The notes: generated from the letters alone by a model not told the origin. A stretch of 64,000 bases of DNA from Aliikangiella coralliicola (GCF_007004725.1 NZ_ML660161.1:669122-733121), one strand, 5' to 3'; shown: positions 37,138 to 47,172, numbered from the stretch's first letter. Program-made: numbers and translations.

Positions 37138-38385
37138 ATGGCCAGTTATAAAACCAAGCAGTATTCCGTTTTAACGATGAATACCACCGCTTTTGCCTTT
37201 AACTTCGCGGTGTGGACAATGTTTTCGATTATTGGAGTGAAAATAAAACAGGAATTGGGCTTAACCGATACTGAGTTTGGAATATTGGTGGCAACTCCAA
37301 TTCTAACGGGATCGTTAACGCGTTTGCCATTAGGAATACTAACGGATCATTTTGGCGGAAGAATTGTTTTTTTCATTCAAATGATTTTAGTTGCCGTGGC
37401 GACTTATAGCTTAGCGTTTGCCTCACAATACTGGCAATACCTGTTAAGTGGATTATTTATTGGTTTGGCCGGTGGCTCATTCGCCATTGGTATTGCTTAT
37501 ACCTCTGCCTGGTTTGAAAAAGAAAAACAAGGTACCGCGATGGGAATTTTTGGTGCGGGCAACGCGGGAGCCGCTATTACCAACCTGGTTGCGCCAATGA
37601 TTGTTGTGGCTGCTGGCTGGCAAATGGTACCGAAAATATACTCAATTGCTATGGCGATAATGGCGATTGTTTTCTGGTTTTTTACTTTTAACGATCCACA
37701 TCAGGAGAAAAGAAAAGCTTCTGGTACTCATAAATCAATGGCCGAGCAACTTGCACCGCTAAAAGAGTTACGAGTGTGGCGGTTTGGATTGTACTACTAC
37801 TTTGTTTTCGGTGGATTTGTGGCGCTAGCGCTTTGGTTACCCAAGTACTACATCGGCGAATTTGGTCTTGATTTAAAAACAGCTTCCTTCATTACTTTAA
37901 TTTTTACTTTGCCCTCAGGACTCATTCGGGCGCTAGGTGGTTACGTGTCTGACAAAGTTGGCGCCAGAGCAGTTAACTGGTGGGTCTTCTGGATTTCAGC
38001 AGCCTGTTTGTTCTTCCTTTCTTATCCTGAAACAAGTTTCACCGTAAAAGGCGTGGAAGGAAATATCAATTTTAATATAGGGCTAAGTGTCTGGATTTTC
38101 ACTGCATTGGTTTTTGTGGTCGGCATTGCACAGGGTTTCGGTAAGGCGAGTGTCTACAAAATTCTACACGATTACTACCCAAATAATATGGGTTCTGTCG
38201 GCGGAATGGTTGGTGTACTTGGTGGACTGGGCGGCTTTACCTTGCCTATTTTCTTTGGAATTTTATCAGACTATACCAATGTTCGATCTTCATGTTTCAT
38301 GTTGCTGTTTGCATTGGTTGCGGCCTGCATGTTGTGGATGAACTACTCAATCATTCAACAGAAGAAAGAAAGCGAAATATTGTAA
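37138..38385 (+). CDS. narK1: Nitrate transporter, MFS, NarK1 (type I)
   Basis: 415 residues with 12 predicted membrane helices and no large insert. MFS signatures: RLPLGILTDHFGGR (loop 2-3), the nitrate signature stretches GLAGGSFAIGIAYTSAWF and GIFGAGNAGAAITN, and GGLGGFTLPIFFG. Type I NarK proteins are thought to import nitrate with protons. AGAGGA precedes the ATG at good distance. It is first in the narK1-narK2-narGHJI series, the same order as in Pseudomonas, downstream of the FNR and NarL sites. A repeat with hairpins separates it from narK2. Confidence 0.92.
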   Translation: MASYKTKQYSVLTMNTTAFAFNFAVWTMFSIIGVKIKQELGLTDTEFGILVATPILTGSLTRLPLGILTDHFGGRIVFFIQMILVAVATYSLAFASQYWQYLLSGLFIGLAGGSFAIGIAYTSAWFEKEKQGTAMGIFGAGNAGAAITNLVAPMIVVAAGWQMVPKIYSIAMAIMAIVFWFFTFNDPHQEKRKASGTHKSMAEQLAPLKELRVWRFGLYYYFVFGGFVALALWLPKYYIGEFGLDLKTASFITLIFTLPSGLIRALGGYVSDKVGARAVNWWVFWISAACLFFLSYPETSFTVKGVEGNINFNIGLSVWIFTALVFVVGIAQGFGKASVYKILHDYYPNNMGSVGGMVGVLGGLGGFTLPIFFGILSDYTNVRSSCFMLLFALVAACMLWMNYSIIQQKKESEIL

Positions 38386-38403
38386 TTGTAAAAAAGCTTT
38401 CTA

Positions 38404-38486
38404 CCTCTCCCTAACCCTCTCCTTCAAAGGAGAGGGGACTAAACTCCCTCGCCCTTTGGGAGAGGGCTGGGGAGAGGGGATTTTTT
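38404..38486. repeat. Intergenic CCCTCTCC-type palindromic repeat, also terminator-like
   Basis: Hairpin CCCTCTCC-ttcaaa-GGAGAGGG at 38415-38436, then a second arm pair (CCCTCgccctttGGGAGAGGG), all enclosed by CCTCTCCC and GGGGAGAGG and followed by ATTTTTT. This style of interspersed palindrome is common between genes in gammaproteobacteria. It may reduce transcription from narK1 into narK2 or stabilise the narK1 message. Confidence 0.75.
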
Positions 38487-38551
38487 AAAGTTCACTAAAG
38501 TAGATACAAACTGGGAACTTCTGCTTTAGAAAAAAATTTAAATTTTAAACA

Positions 38552-40168
38552 TTGGAGCAAACAATGTCAGATATCAAGAAGTGGGATGTCGAAGATTCTA
38601 AGTTTTGGGAGTCTGAAGGAAAAAAGATTGCCAGTCGCAATCTATGGATTTCAATTCCGAGTCTTCTCTGCGGTTTCGCAGTGTGGTTGTACTGGGGAAT
38701 TATTACAGTACAAATGTTAAACCTGGGTTTCCCGTTCGAGAAGTCTGAGTTATTTACATTGATGGCTATTGCGGGATTAACCGGCGCGACTTTGCGTATA
38801 CCGAGTAGCTTTTTCATTCGTTTGTGCGGCGGTCGTAACACCATTGTTTTCACCACTGCCTTATTGATGTTACCGGCTGCCGGAGCGGGGATTGCATTGC
38901 AAGATCAAAATACACCGCTGTGGGTATTTCAGGCGCTGGCGTTGTTGTCTGGTTTAGGTGGCGGAAACTTTGCTTCTTCAATGTCAAACATCAGCTTTTT
39001 CTATCCAAAAAAACAACAAGGCTTGGCGCTTGGGCTGAATGCTGGTTTAGGTAATTTTGGCGTGACGACCATGCAAATACTTGTTCCACTTGTTATGACG
39101 TTCGGTATCTTTGGCGGAGACTCTATGAGTCTTGTAAATACCTCAGGAACACTTATTGGAAAAATACCTGCCGGCGCTGATGCCTGGATTCACAACGCGG
39201 GTTTTGTATGGCTTCTTTTTCTTATTCCATTAGCACTTGTTGGATGGTGGGGCATGAACAACATAAAAGCGCCTCATGTTACACCTGACCTGCCAAACCC
39301 AGTTGTTTCTTTCTCGATGATCACGATTATGTTGCTAATCGGTTTCGCTGCTGCAACTGTTGGCTTGTGGTTAATGTTGCCAGAAAATGTTAACGGCTCC
39401 GGCTTTGGTGTTCCTAAAGAGTTAGTTTTGGTTGGCGTCGTTGGTGCTACGGTAATGCTCTTAAAATTACTACCTGGAAAAATAAGTGAAAACCTGGAGC
39501 GTCAATATAAAATTTTTAATAATCCGCACACTTGGGTCATGAGTATTATTTATACCATGACCTTCGGTTCGTTTATCGGTTTTGCAGCAGCTTTTCCATT
39601 ATCAATTAAAGTCATCTTTGGTTATCAACATATCATGGTTGATGGTGTGATGACCCATGACACTGTTAATGCGAACGGACCTAGCGCATTAATGTTCGCC
39701 TGGATGGGCGCGTTTATCGGCGCTTTAATTCGCCCGGTTGGCGGCTGGATCGCAGACAAAATGGGCGGCGCTAAAGTGACCCAGATTTGTTCGATTGTTA
39801 TGGTTGCGAGTGCCTTGGGTGTTGCTTATTACATGAAAGCTGCCTACAGCTCTGCAACGCCAGAAGAGTTCTTTGTTCCCTTCTTTATCTTGTTTCTGGT
39901 TTTATTTGCAGCTACCGGTATTGGCAATGGTTCTACTTTTAGAACGATTTCAATGGTGTTTAATAAAGAACAGGCGGGTCCAGTTTTAGGTTGGACATCA
40001 GCCATCGCAGCTTACGGTGCATTTTACATTCCTAAAGTTTTAGGTGAGCAAATTAAGCTAACCACTCCCGAAGTTGCATTAATAGGTTTTGCTGCTTTCT
40101 ACGCGGTTTGCATCGGAATTAACTGGTGGTTTTATTTGAGAAAGGGGGCCGAATTCCATAATCCATAA
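38552..40168 (+). CDS. narK2: Nitrate/nitrite antiporter, MFS, NarK2 (type II)
   Basis: 538 residues, longer than E. coli NarK (463), with 12 predicted helices and extra loop residues (for example around GGDSMSLVNTSGTLIGKIPAG and HIMVDGVMTHDTVNANG). The N-terminus NLWISIPSLLCGFAVWLYWG and signatures GLGGGNFASSMSNISFFYP, GLNAGLGNFGVTTMQ and ATGIGNGSTFRTIS are those of the NarK/NarU group, which exchange external nitrate for internal nitrite. TTGGAGCAAACA supplies the ribosome binding site. It precedes narG with only a short repeat-containing gap. Confidence 0.93.
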   Translation: MEQTMSDIKKWDVEDSKFWESEGKKIASRNLWISIPSLLCGFAVWLYWGIITVQMLNLGFPFEKSELFTLMAIAGLTGATLRIPSSFFIRLCGGRNTIVFTTALLMLPAAGAGIALQDQNTPLWVFQALALLSGLGGGNFASSMSNISFFYPKKQQGLALGLNAGLGNFGVTTMQILVPLVMTFGIFGGDSMSLVNTSGTLIGKIPAGADAWIHNAGFVWLLFLIPLALVGWWGMNNIKAPHVTPDLPNPVVSFSMITIMLLIGFAAATVGLWLMLPENVNGSGFGVPKELVLVGVVGATVMLLKLLPGKISENLERQYKIFNNPHTWVMSIIYTMTFGSFIGFAAAFPLSIKVIFGYQHIMVDGVMTHDTVNANGPSALMFAWMGAFIGALIRPVGGWIADKMGGAKVTQICSIVMVASALGVAYYMKAAYSSATPEEFFVPFFILFLVLFAATGIGNGSTFRTISMVFNKEQAGPVLGWTSAIAAYGAFYIPKVLGEQIKLTTPEVALIGFAAFYAVCIGINWWFYLRKGAEFHNP

Positions 40169-40202
40169 AATATTAAATAAAAAAATAGGAATTCGAAATT
40201 TG

Positions 40203-40223
40203 TAGGAGCGCTGTTCGCAGCGC
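40203..40223 (+). repeat. REP-like element (GTAGGAGC hairpin)
   Basis: GTAGGAGCGCTG-TTCG-CAGCGC: a GTAG head followed by a hairpin with 6-bp stem and TTCG loop. This is the layout of GTAG-type REP sequences mobilised by RAYT (TnpA-REP) proteins. It lies between narK2 and narG, with no RAYT gene in the window. Confidence 0.65.
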
Positions 40224-40293
40224 GAATCATTATTAAAGTATTTACTAGGTGGCCGTCAATGACACAACGGTTACGGGTCAACGGAGAAAAAAG

Positions 40294-43200
40294 ATGAGTC
40301 AATTTCTTGATCGCTTACAGTTTTTTAAAAAGAAAACTGGCGAGTTTGCAGATGGACATGGTGAAACAACCAATGAAAGTCGCGAATGGGAAGATAGTTA
40401 TCGCCAGCGCTGGCAGCATGACAAAATTGTTCGGTCTACTCACGGCGTTAATTGCACGGGATCTTGTTCCTGGAAAATCTATGTAAAAAATGGTCTGGTT
40501 ACCTGGGAAACCCAACAAACCGATTATCCTCGAACTCGACCTGACTTACCGAACCACGAGCCACGTGGTTGTCCGCGAGGAGCAAGTTATTCGTGGTATT
40601 TATATAGTGCTAACAGGCTAAAGTATCCCAAGGTTCGTAAACCATTATTAAAACTTTGGCGTGAAGCTCGCGCAACGATGAACCCGGTAGATGCCTGGGC
40701 CTCGATTGTTGAAGATAAAGAGAAAGCAACCTCTTATAAATCAAAACGCGGCTTAGGTGGATTTGTGCGGTCAAGTTGGGATGAGGTGAATGAAATCATC
40801 GCTTCGGCCAATGTTTACACGGCCAAAACTTATGGACCTGATCGCGTTATCGGTTTTTCTCCAATTCCCGCTATGTCGATGGTTTCCTACGCTGCCGGTT
40901 CGCGCTACCTTTCGTTGATCGGTGGCGTTTGCATGAGCTTCTACGATTGGTACTGTGACCTACCGCCATCATCGCCAATGGTTTGGGGAGAGCAAACTGA
41001 TGTTCCCGAGTCTGCCGACTGGTATAACTCAAACTATATTATTGCCTGGGGATCAAATGTTCCACAGACACGTTCGCCGGATGCTCACTTTTTTACAGAG
41101 GTAAGATATAAAGGTGCAAAAACTGTTTCGATCACACCTGATTATGCCGAAGTTTCCAAACTAACTGACGAATGGTTGAATCCAAAACAGGGGAGTGACG
41201 CGGCACTCGGAATGGCGTTTGGACATGTCATTCTCAAAGAGTTTCATTTAGACAACCCGAGTGAATACTTCACCGATTATGTTCGTCAATACACCGACTT
41301 TCCGATGTTAGTGGTGTTAGATAAACATGAAAATGGAGCACTTAAATCTACGCGTTTCTTAAGAGCTTCAGATTTGGCTGATAACCTGGGACAAGAAAAT
41401 AATCCGGAATGGAAAACCATTGGAATTGATGAAAATTCAAATGATGAACTAGTTTCTCCGCTTGGTTCCATCGGCTATCGTTGGGGAGAAAAAGGTAAAT
41501 GGAATATTGAAGAAAGAGAAGGCAAAGACGGTAAGCCTACAAAGTTAAAACTATCACTTATTGGCGGTGATGTTTCTGCAGTTGCTTTTCCACATTTCGC
41601 TGCAGATGATACCAACAAACATTGGGTTTCCTGTGAACATGACGAAGTTCTGGTGCGAAATGTTCCCACTAAAACGCTGACAGGAAGTAATGGCGAAGAA
41701 ATTGTAGTTGCGACCGTTTATGATTTGATGATGGCCAACTATGGTCTTGATCGAGGGCTTGGTGGCGATAATGTTGCTTCAAGTTATGACGATAACACTC
41801 CGTTCACGCCAGCATGGCAAGAAAAAATTACCGGAGTGGCCAGGGATAAAGTGATCAAGGTTGCCCGTGAGTTTGCTGACACGGCTAACAAAACCAAGGG
41901 TAAGTCGATGATTATTGTTGGGGCGGCGATGAACCATTGGTATCACATGGATATGAACTATCGCGCCTTGATCAATATGTTGATGATGTGTGGTTGTGTT
42001 GGTCAATCTGGTGGTGGTTGGGCGCACTATGTTGGACAAGAAAAGCTACGCCCGCAAACTGGCTGGTTGCCTCTTGCGTTTGGTTTGGATTGGTCTCGAC
42101 CGCCGCGCCAGATGAACTCAACTTCATTTTTCTATAACCATTCTTCACAGTGGCGTCATGAGAAAGTCAGTATTCATGAGGTGCTTTCACCGCTTGCTGA
42201 TAAAAATGAATTTTCTGAGCATATGCTCGATTACAACATTAAAGCAGAAAGAATGGGGTGGCTGCCTTCTGCTCCCCAATTAAATAGAAATCCATTGCAG
42301 ATCACTAAAGACGCAGAAGCAGCCGGCATGGACCCGAAAGATTATGTGGTGCAGGAGTTGAAAAGCGGCGGCATTAAATTTGCGGCTGAAGCGCCGGATG
42401 CGCCTGAAAACTTCCCTCGTAATCTATTTGTATGGCGGTCCAATTTACTCGGTTCTTCCGGTAAAGGGCATGAGTACATGTTGAAGTATTTGCTCGGCGC
42501 AAAAAATGGTGTCATGAACGAAGATCTGGGCAAGAGAGATGGGTTTAAACCAGAAGAAGCCGAGTGGGTTGATGAAGGGGCGACCGGTAAACTTGATTTG
42601 GTTACAACCCTGGATTTCCGTATGTCATCCACTTGCATGTTTTCGGACATTGTTTTGCCAACGGCGTGTTGGTATGAAAAAGATGACCTCAATACTTCTG
42701 ATATGCATCCGTTTATTCATCCCCTGTCAACTGCTGTTGACCCGGCGTGGGAAGCGAAATCTGACTGGGAAATTTATAAAGGCATTGCGAAGAAATTTTC
42801 GGAAGTCTCTGAGGGGCAGTTGGGTGTTGAAAAAGATTTTGTGACTGTGCCGATGCTGCATGACACTCCCGGAGAACTGGCACAACCATTTGACGTAAAA
42901 GATTGGAAAAAAGGTGAGTGTGATTTAATTCCTGGAATGACTGCACCGAATATGATGGTGGTTGAAAGAGATTATCCAAACACTTACAAAAAATTTACTT
43001 CACTCGGCCCATTGATGGATAAGCTAGGTAATGGCGGAAAAGGTATTAGCTGGAACACTGATGATGAAATTGAGTTGTTAGGAGATTTAAACCATCGCAA
43101 CCTGGATGAAGGCGTAAGCGAAGGCCGACCTATTATAGAATCGGCAATTGATGCTGCTGAAACCATATTAACCTTTGCGCCGGAAACGAACGGAAATGTA

Positions 43201-44061
43201 GCAGTTAAAGCCTGGGAAGCGTTAGGCGAATTTACCGGTCGAGAACATACGCATTTAGCAACACCGAAGCACGAAGAAAAAATTCGATTCCGTGACGTTC
43301 AGGCCCAGCCAAGAAAAATTATTTCTTCGCCAACCTGGTCAGGATTAGAAGACGAACATGTGAGTTACAACGCAGGATATACCAATGTTCACGAACTGAT
43401 CCCTTGGCGAACAATCACCGGTCGACAACAGTTCTATCAAGATCACAAATGGATGCAGGCTTTCGGTGAGCAGTTTGTTTCTTATCGTCCGCCTATCAAT
43501 ACCAAGACAGTTGATCTGGTTAAAGGCACCAAACAAAACGGTAATAAAGAAGTCGTGCTTAATTGGATTACACCTCATCAAAAGTGGGGAATTCATAGTA
43601 CTTACTCAGACAATTTGCTGATGTTAACGCTTTCTCGTGGTGGCCCGATTATCTGGATGAGTGAAACAGATGCCAAAGAAGCTGAAATTGAAGATAACGA
43701 TTGGGTTGAAGTATTTAATGCCAATGGTGCTATTGCTTGTCGCGCAGTTGTTTCTCAAAGGGTTAACCAGGGAATGGTCATGATGTATCACGCGCAAGAG
43801 CGGATTGTCAATGTGCCTGGAAGCGAAATGACTGGAACTCGTGGTGGTCATCATAACTCGGTGACCCGTGTAGTAATGAAGCCGACCCATATGATTGGCG
43901 GTTATGCGCAACAAGCCTGGGGTTTTAACTACTATGGAACGGTTGGCTGTAACCGTGATGAGTTTGTTGTGGTAAGAAAAATGGCGAAAGTTGACTGGCT
44001 GGATGGATCGGACAGCGACGACTTACCACGACCACTTCCAACAGATCCCGATAACGCTTAA
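40294..44061 (+). CDS. narG: Respiratory nitrate reductase, alpha subunit NarG
   Basis: 1255 residues from the ATG at 40294 (MSQFLDRLQFF, like MSKFLDRFRYF of E. coli); CGGAG precedes it, so the GTG at 40249 is rejected. The FS0 iron-sulfur site H50/C54/C58/C93 and the molybdenum-ligand D222 (YCDLPP) fall at the E. coli positions. NarG holds Mo-bis-MGD and reduces nitrate to nitrite on the cytoplasmic face, receiving electrons from NarH and NarI. It lies 11 bases before narH. Very close conservation along the full length, no frame breaks. Confidence 0.98.
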   Translation: MSQFLDRLQFFKKKTGEFADGHGETTNESREWEDSYRQRWQHDKIVRSTHGVNCTGSCSWKIYVKNGLVTWETQQTDYPRTRPDLPNHEPRGCPRGASYSWYLYSANRLKYPKVRKPLLKLWREARATMNPVDAWASIVEDKEKATSYKSKRGLGGFVRSSWDEVNEIIASANVYTAKTYGPDRVIGFSPIPAMSMVSYAAGSRYLSLIGGVCMSFYDWYCDLPPSSPMVWGEQTDVPESADWYNSNYIIAWGSNVPQTRSPDAHFFTEVRYKGAKTVSITPDYAEVSKLTDEWLNPKQGSDAALGMAFGHVILKEFHLDNPSEYFTDYVRQYTDFPMLVVLDKHENGALKSTRFLRASDLADNLGQENNPEWKTIGIDENSNDELVSPLGSIGYRWGEKGKWNIEEREGKDGKPTKLKLSLIGGDVSAVAFPHFAADDTNKHWVSCEHDEVLVRNVPTKTLTGSNGEEIVVATVYDLMMANYGLDRGLGGDNVASSYDDNTPFTPAWQEKITGVARDKVIKVAREFADTANKTKGKSMIIVGAAMNHWYHMDMNYRALINMLMMCGCVGQSGGGWAHYVGQEKLRPQTGWLPLAFGLDWSRPPRQMNSTSFFYNHSSQWRHEKVSIHEVLSPLADKNEFSEHMLDYNIKAERMGWLPSAPQLNRNPLQITKDAEAAGMDPKDYVVQELKSGGIKFAAEAPDAPENFPRNLFVWRSNLLGSSGKGHEYMLKYLLGAKNGVMNEDLGKRDGFKPEEAEWVDEGATGKLDLVTTLDFRMSSTCMFSDIVLPTACWYEKDDLNTSDMHPFIHPLSTAVDPAWEAKSDWEIYKGIAKKFSEVSEGQLGVEKDFVTVPMLHDTPGELAQPFDVKDWKKGECDLIPGMTAPNMMVVERDYPNTYKKFTSLGPLMDKLGNGGKGISWNTDDEIELLGDLNHRNLDEGVSEGRPIIESAIDAAETILTFAPETNGNVAVKAWEALGEFTGREHTHLATPKHEEKIRFRDVQAQPRKIISSPTWSGLEDEHVSYNAGYTNVHELIPWRTITGRQQFYQDHKWMQAFGEQFVSYRPPINTKTVDLVKGTKQNGNKEVVLNWITPHQKWGIHSTYSDNLLMLTLSRGGPIIWMSETDAKEAEIEDNDWVEVFNANGAIACRAVVSQRVNQGMVMMYHAQERIVNVPGSEMTGTRGGHHNSVTRVVMKPTHMIGGYAQQAWGFNYYGTVGCNRDEFVVVRKMAKVDWLDGSDSDDLPRPLPTDPDNA

Positions 44062-44072
44062 GGAGACAGACC

Positions 44073-45611
44073 ATGAAAATAAGATCTCAAATAGGTATGG
44101 TACTTAACCTCGATAAGTGTATCGGTTGTCATACCTGTTCAATTACCTGCAAAAATGTTTGGACTTCACGTGAAGGCATGGAATACGCCTGGTTTAATAA
44201 TGTCGAAACCAAACCTGGTATCGGCTATCCCAAAGAGTGGGAAAATCAGGACAAATGGAATGGTGGCTGGGTGAGAAAATCCAACGGTGATATTCAACCT
44301 AAGATTGGTGGAAAATTCCGTGTGTTAGCTAATATTTTTGCTAACCCGGATCTACCGGAAATTGACGATTATTACGAACCCTTTGATTACGATTACCAAC
44401 ATTTGCATACCGCGCCTGAAGTGAAACATCAGCCAACGGCTCGTCCGCGTTCGGTTATTTCCGGAAAACGAATGCAAAAAATCGAGTGGGGGCCAAATTG
44501 GGAAGAAATTCTCGGCACTGAGTTTGCAAAAAGAAGCAAAGATAAAAACTTCGACAACATGCAAAAAGAAATTTACGGCGAGTATGAAAATACATTCATG
44601 ATGTATTTACCTCGTTTGTGCGAACATTGTCTTAATCCTACTTGTGCTGCATCTTGTCCTTCCGGTGCGATTTATAAGCGTGAAGAAGATGGTATTGTTT
44701 TGATTGACCAGGAAAAATGTCGCGGATGGAGAATGTGCGTTAGTGGATGCCCGTATAAAAAAATCTACTACAACTGGAAATCAGGAAAATCAGAAAAATG
44801 TATTTTCTGTTACCCGAGAATTGAAGCGGGTATGCCGACAATCTGTTCTGAAACTTGTGTTGGAAGAATTCGTTATCTTGGCGTTTTACTCTACGATGCA
44901 GACAAAATTAAAGAGGTGGCTTCCACGGCATCGGAAACCGATTTATACGAAAAGCAGTTAGAGGTTTTCCTTGATCCTAATGATCCTGAAGTTATCGCTC
45001 AGGCTCGTAAAGATGGCATTACCGACTCAGTCATTGAAGCTGCGCAGAAGTCGCCGGTTTACAAAATGGCTGTTGATTGGAAGCTAGCATTGCCGCTACA
45101 TCCTGAGTATCGCACTTTACCGATGGTTTGGTACGTTCCGTCTCTAAGCCCAATTCAAAACGCAGTTGAAGCTGGCACTTTAGGAATGGCTGGCGTTATT
45201 CCTGACATTCGTTCCTTGCGAATTCCGCTTAAGTATTTGGCTAACTTACTAACTGCTGGTGATGAAGAGCCTATCGTTCGCGCATTGGAAAGACTACTGG
45301 CGATGCGCGCTTATAAACGGGCTGAACACGTAGAAGGTATTGAAGATCTAGAAGTGTTACGGCAAGTTGGATTAAGTAAAAAGCAGGCAGAGGAAATGTA
45401 CCGCTACCTGGCGATTGCCAACTATGAAGATCGTTATGTGATACCGACAGGGCATCGAGAAATGAATGTGCCAGAAGCCTATGGTGAAAAAAGCGGCTGT
45501 GGTTTTACTTTTGGCAATGGCTGCGGTACAGGAAAGAGCGATGTCAATATGTTTGGCGCGAAAAAAGTATCCCGTCGTGACGTTATTAAAACCGTGAACG
45601 TAGGAGAATAA
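44073..45611 (+). CDS. narH: Respiratory nitrate reductase, beta subunit NarH
   Basis: 512 residues, normal length. Four cysteine groups for iron-sulfur clusters: CIGCHTCSITC (C16, C19, C22, C26), CEHCLNPTCAASCP, CRGWRMCVSGCP (the Trp between Cys marks the 3Fe-4S cluster) and CIFCYPRIEAGMPTICSETC. It passes electrons from the NarI haems to NarG. AAGGAGACAGACC precedes the ATG. Its position between narG and narJ in a tight operon confirms the call. Confidence 0.98.
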   Translation: MKIRSQIGMVLNLDKCIGCHTCSITCKNVWTSREGMEYAWFNNVETKPGIGYPKEWENQDKWNGGWVRKSNGDIQPKIGGKFRVLANIFANPDLPEIDDYYEPFDYDYQHLHTAPEVKHQPTARPRSVISGKRMQKIEWGPNWEEILGTEFAKRSKDKNFDNMQKEIYGEYENTFMMYLPRLCEHCLNPTCAASCPSGAIYKREEDGIVLIDQEKCRGWRMCVSGCPYKKIYYNWKSGKSEKCIFCYPRIEAGMPTICSETCVGRIRYLGVLLYDADKIKEVASTASETDLYEKQLEVFLDPNDPEVIAQARKDGITDSVIEAAQKSPVYKMAVDWKLALPLHPEYRTLPMVWYVPSLSPIQNAVEAGTLGMAGVIPDIRSLRIPLKYLANLLTAGDEEPIVRALERLLAMRAYKRAEHVEGIEDLEVLRQVGLSKKQAEEMYRYLAIANYEDRYVIPTGHREMNVPEAYGEKSGCGFTFGNGCGTGKSDVNMFGAKKVSRRDVIKTVNVGE

Positions 45612-45614
45612 ACC

Positions 45615-46373
45615 GTGTTAATTTTAAAAGTGATTTCACGATTACTCGATTATCCTACCGCAGAACTATTTCGTGCCGCGGATGAGATAATTGAAGTTGT
45701 TGAGCAAACAGAAGAAATAAATCAACAGCAGCGAAACCAGTTAATTCAATTTATTGATGTGCTTACCAACAAAGATTTATTCGACGCTCAGGAACGCTTC
45801 GATTTACTTTTTGACCGCGGTCGTGCGTTGTCTTTGTTGTTGTTTGAACACGTTCACGGAGAATCCCGTGATCGTGGTCAGGCGATGGTTGATTTAATGA
45901 ACGTCTATAAAACCAAAGGGTTTGAAGTTGAAGCGGCTCAGCTGCCGGATTACATCCCTTTATTTCTGGAATTTTTAAGCGAACAAGACAAGCCTTATGT
46001 TCAAGAATGGTTAGGCGATGTTTGTCACATATTAATGATGTTGTCTGAAAGACTGATTGATCGAGATTGTGATTATTCGATTTTGTTTGATTGCCTTATA
46101 GAAATATCAGGTCATGAAGTTGATCGAGAAGAAATTGCGGAAAGTGTTCGTCAGGAAAAACGTGACGACACCATCGAAGCAATCGACAAAGAGTGGGAAG
46201 ATAAAGAGATCCGTTTTGATGAGCCGGCTGCTGGTCAGTGTTCTAGTGCCAGTATCCGCAACAGTGCCAGTTCACTCGACCCAGATGCTGTCCAGCAAGT
46301 GCCAATAACCTGGCACGACGACTTTATTAATAAGCGTTCTAATAACAACGCCACTGAAACAGCAGGAATGTAA
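45615..46373 (+). CDS. narJ: Nitrate reductase assembly chaperone NarJ
   Basis: 252 residues, helical, TorD/DmsD/NarJ family. Typical segments: VISRLLDYPTAELF near the start, SLLLFEHVHGESRDRGQAMVDLMNVYK (about 79-104) and LPDYIPLFLEFLSE. NarJ binds apo-NarG and helps insertion of the molybdenum cofactor and FS0 before the complex docks on NarI; it is not part of the final enzyme. GTG start at 45615, three bases after narH, with GTAGGAG upstream. Somewhat longer than the E. coli protein, with an extra acidic/Ser-rich tail. Confidence 0.96.
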   Translation: MLILKVISRLLDYPTAELFRAADEIIEVVEQTEEINQQQRNQLIQFIDVLTNKDLFDAQERFDLLFDRGRALSLLLFEHVHGESRDRGQAMVDLMNVYKTKGFEVEAAQLPDYIPLFLEFLSEQDKPYVQEWLGDVCHILMMLSERLIDRDCDYSILFDCLIEISGHEVDREEIAESVRQEKRDDTIEAIDKEWEDKEIRFDEPAAGQCSSASIRNSASSLDPDAVQQVPITWHDDFINKRSNNNATETAGM

Positions 46374-46383
46374 GGAGCCTATT

Positions 46384-47061
46384 ATGTCTAATTTTAACAA
46401 TCTACTCTTCGGCGTTTATCCCTACATCACTATCTTCATCTGCATAGTGGGTTGCTGGATCCGGTTTGATCGTGAGCCTTACACCTGGAAAGCCGATTCC
46501 AGTCAAATGCTTAATGGAAAAGGTTTTCGTATAGCGAGTAATCTATTTCATGTTGGCGTCATATTTATTTTACTTGGGCATTTTGTTGGCCTATTAACAC
46601 CGGTTTCCATTTATCATCATTTTATTTCAACGGCTGACAAGCAAATGTTAGCAATGGTCAGTGGTGGATTTTTTGGTGTGCTTTGCCTGATAGGTTTATT
46701 GATGTTAATTAAGCGTCGATTGACTGATCCCAGAGTGAGAGCGTCATCAAAGACATCAGATATCCTGATTCTGATTATGTTACTTGTTCAGCTCGTACTG
46801 GGGCTGATGACTATTTTTGTTTCAATGGATCATCTGGATGGTTCTGTAATGGTGCTGTTGGGTGAGTGGGCTCAAAGTATTGTGACTTTCCAGGGAATGC
46901 AAGCTGCTGCAGCCATTGAATCTGTTCATATCATTTACAAGCTTCATATACTTGTTGGTTTAACCATGATTTTGATGTTTCCATTTACTCGTCTGGTGCA
47001 TGTTATCAGTGTTCCGATTTGGTACTTAGGCCGACGTTATCAAGTTGTTAGACAGCGATAA
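46384..47061 (+). CDS. narI: Respiratory nitrate reductase, gamma subunit NarI (cytochrome b)
   Basis: 225 residues with five membrane helices. Haem-ligand histidines lie in FHVGVIFILLGHFVGL and in ESVHIIYKLHILVGL / TRLVH, as in other NarI proteins. It oxidises quinol at the periplasmic side and passes electrons to NarH, generating proton motive force. TAAGGAG precedes the ATG, 10 bases after narJ. A structured intergenic element follows. Confidence 0.97.
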   Translation: MSNFNNLLFGVYPYITIFICIVGCWIRFDREPYTWKADSSQMLNGKGFRIASNLFHVGVIFILLGHFVGLLTPVSIYHHFISTADKQMLAMVSGGFFGVLCLIGLLMLIKRRLTDPRVRASSKTSDILILIMLLVQLVLGLMTIFVSMDHLDGSVMVLLGEWAQSIVTFQGMQAAAAIESVHIIYKLHILVGLTMILMFPFTRLVHVISVPIWYLGRRYQVVRQR

Positions 47062-47124
47062 ATTTGCAAGTAATTATTTAAAGGTGCGCCTTTAAAGTTG
47101 TACCCGAGTTGTTGTAAGAGAGCC

Positions 47125-47172
47125 GCCCCAATAAGCCAATTCAGACGGGCTGAATCCTTTCGGAGTTGGGGC
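47125..47172 (+). other. Nested stem structure between narI and the PPIase gene
   Basis: Outer stem GCCCCAA (47125-47131) with TTGGGGC (47166-47172) encloses an inner hairpin ATTCAG-acggg-CTGAAT (47139-47155) and a small TCC/GGA stem, giving a three-way-junction shape. No T-run follows, so it is not a standard terminator. It could be a processing or stability element or a palindromic repeat unit. Confidence 0.5.

Noticed and set aside
40249-40293. GTG start adding 15 residues to NarG
   Set aside because: The ATG at 40294 aligns with the E. coli start and has CGGAG upstream; iron-sulfur and Mo ligands then fall at the E. coli positions.
41286-43914. Several long minus-strand frames inside narG
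   Set aside because: They are shadows of a highly conserved coding gene on the plus strand.
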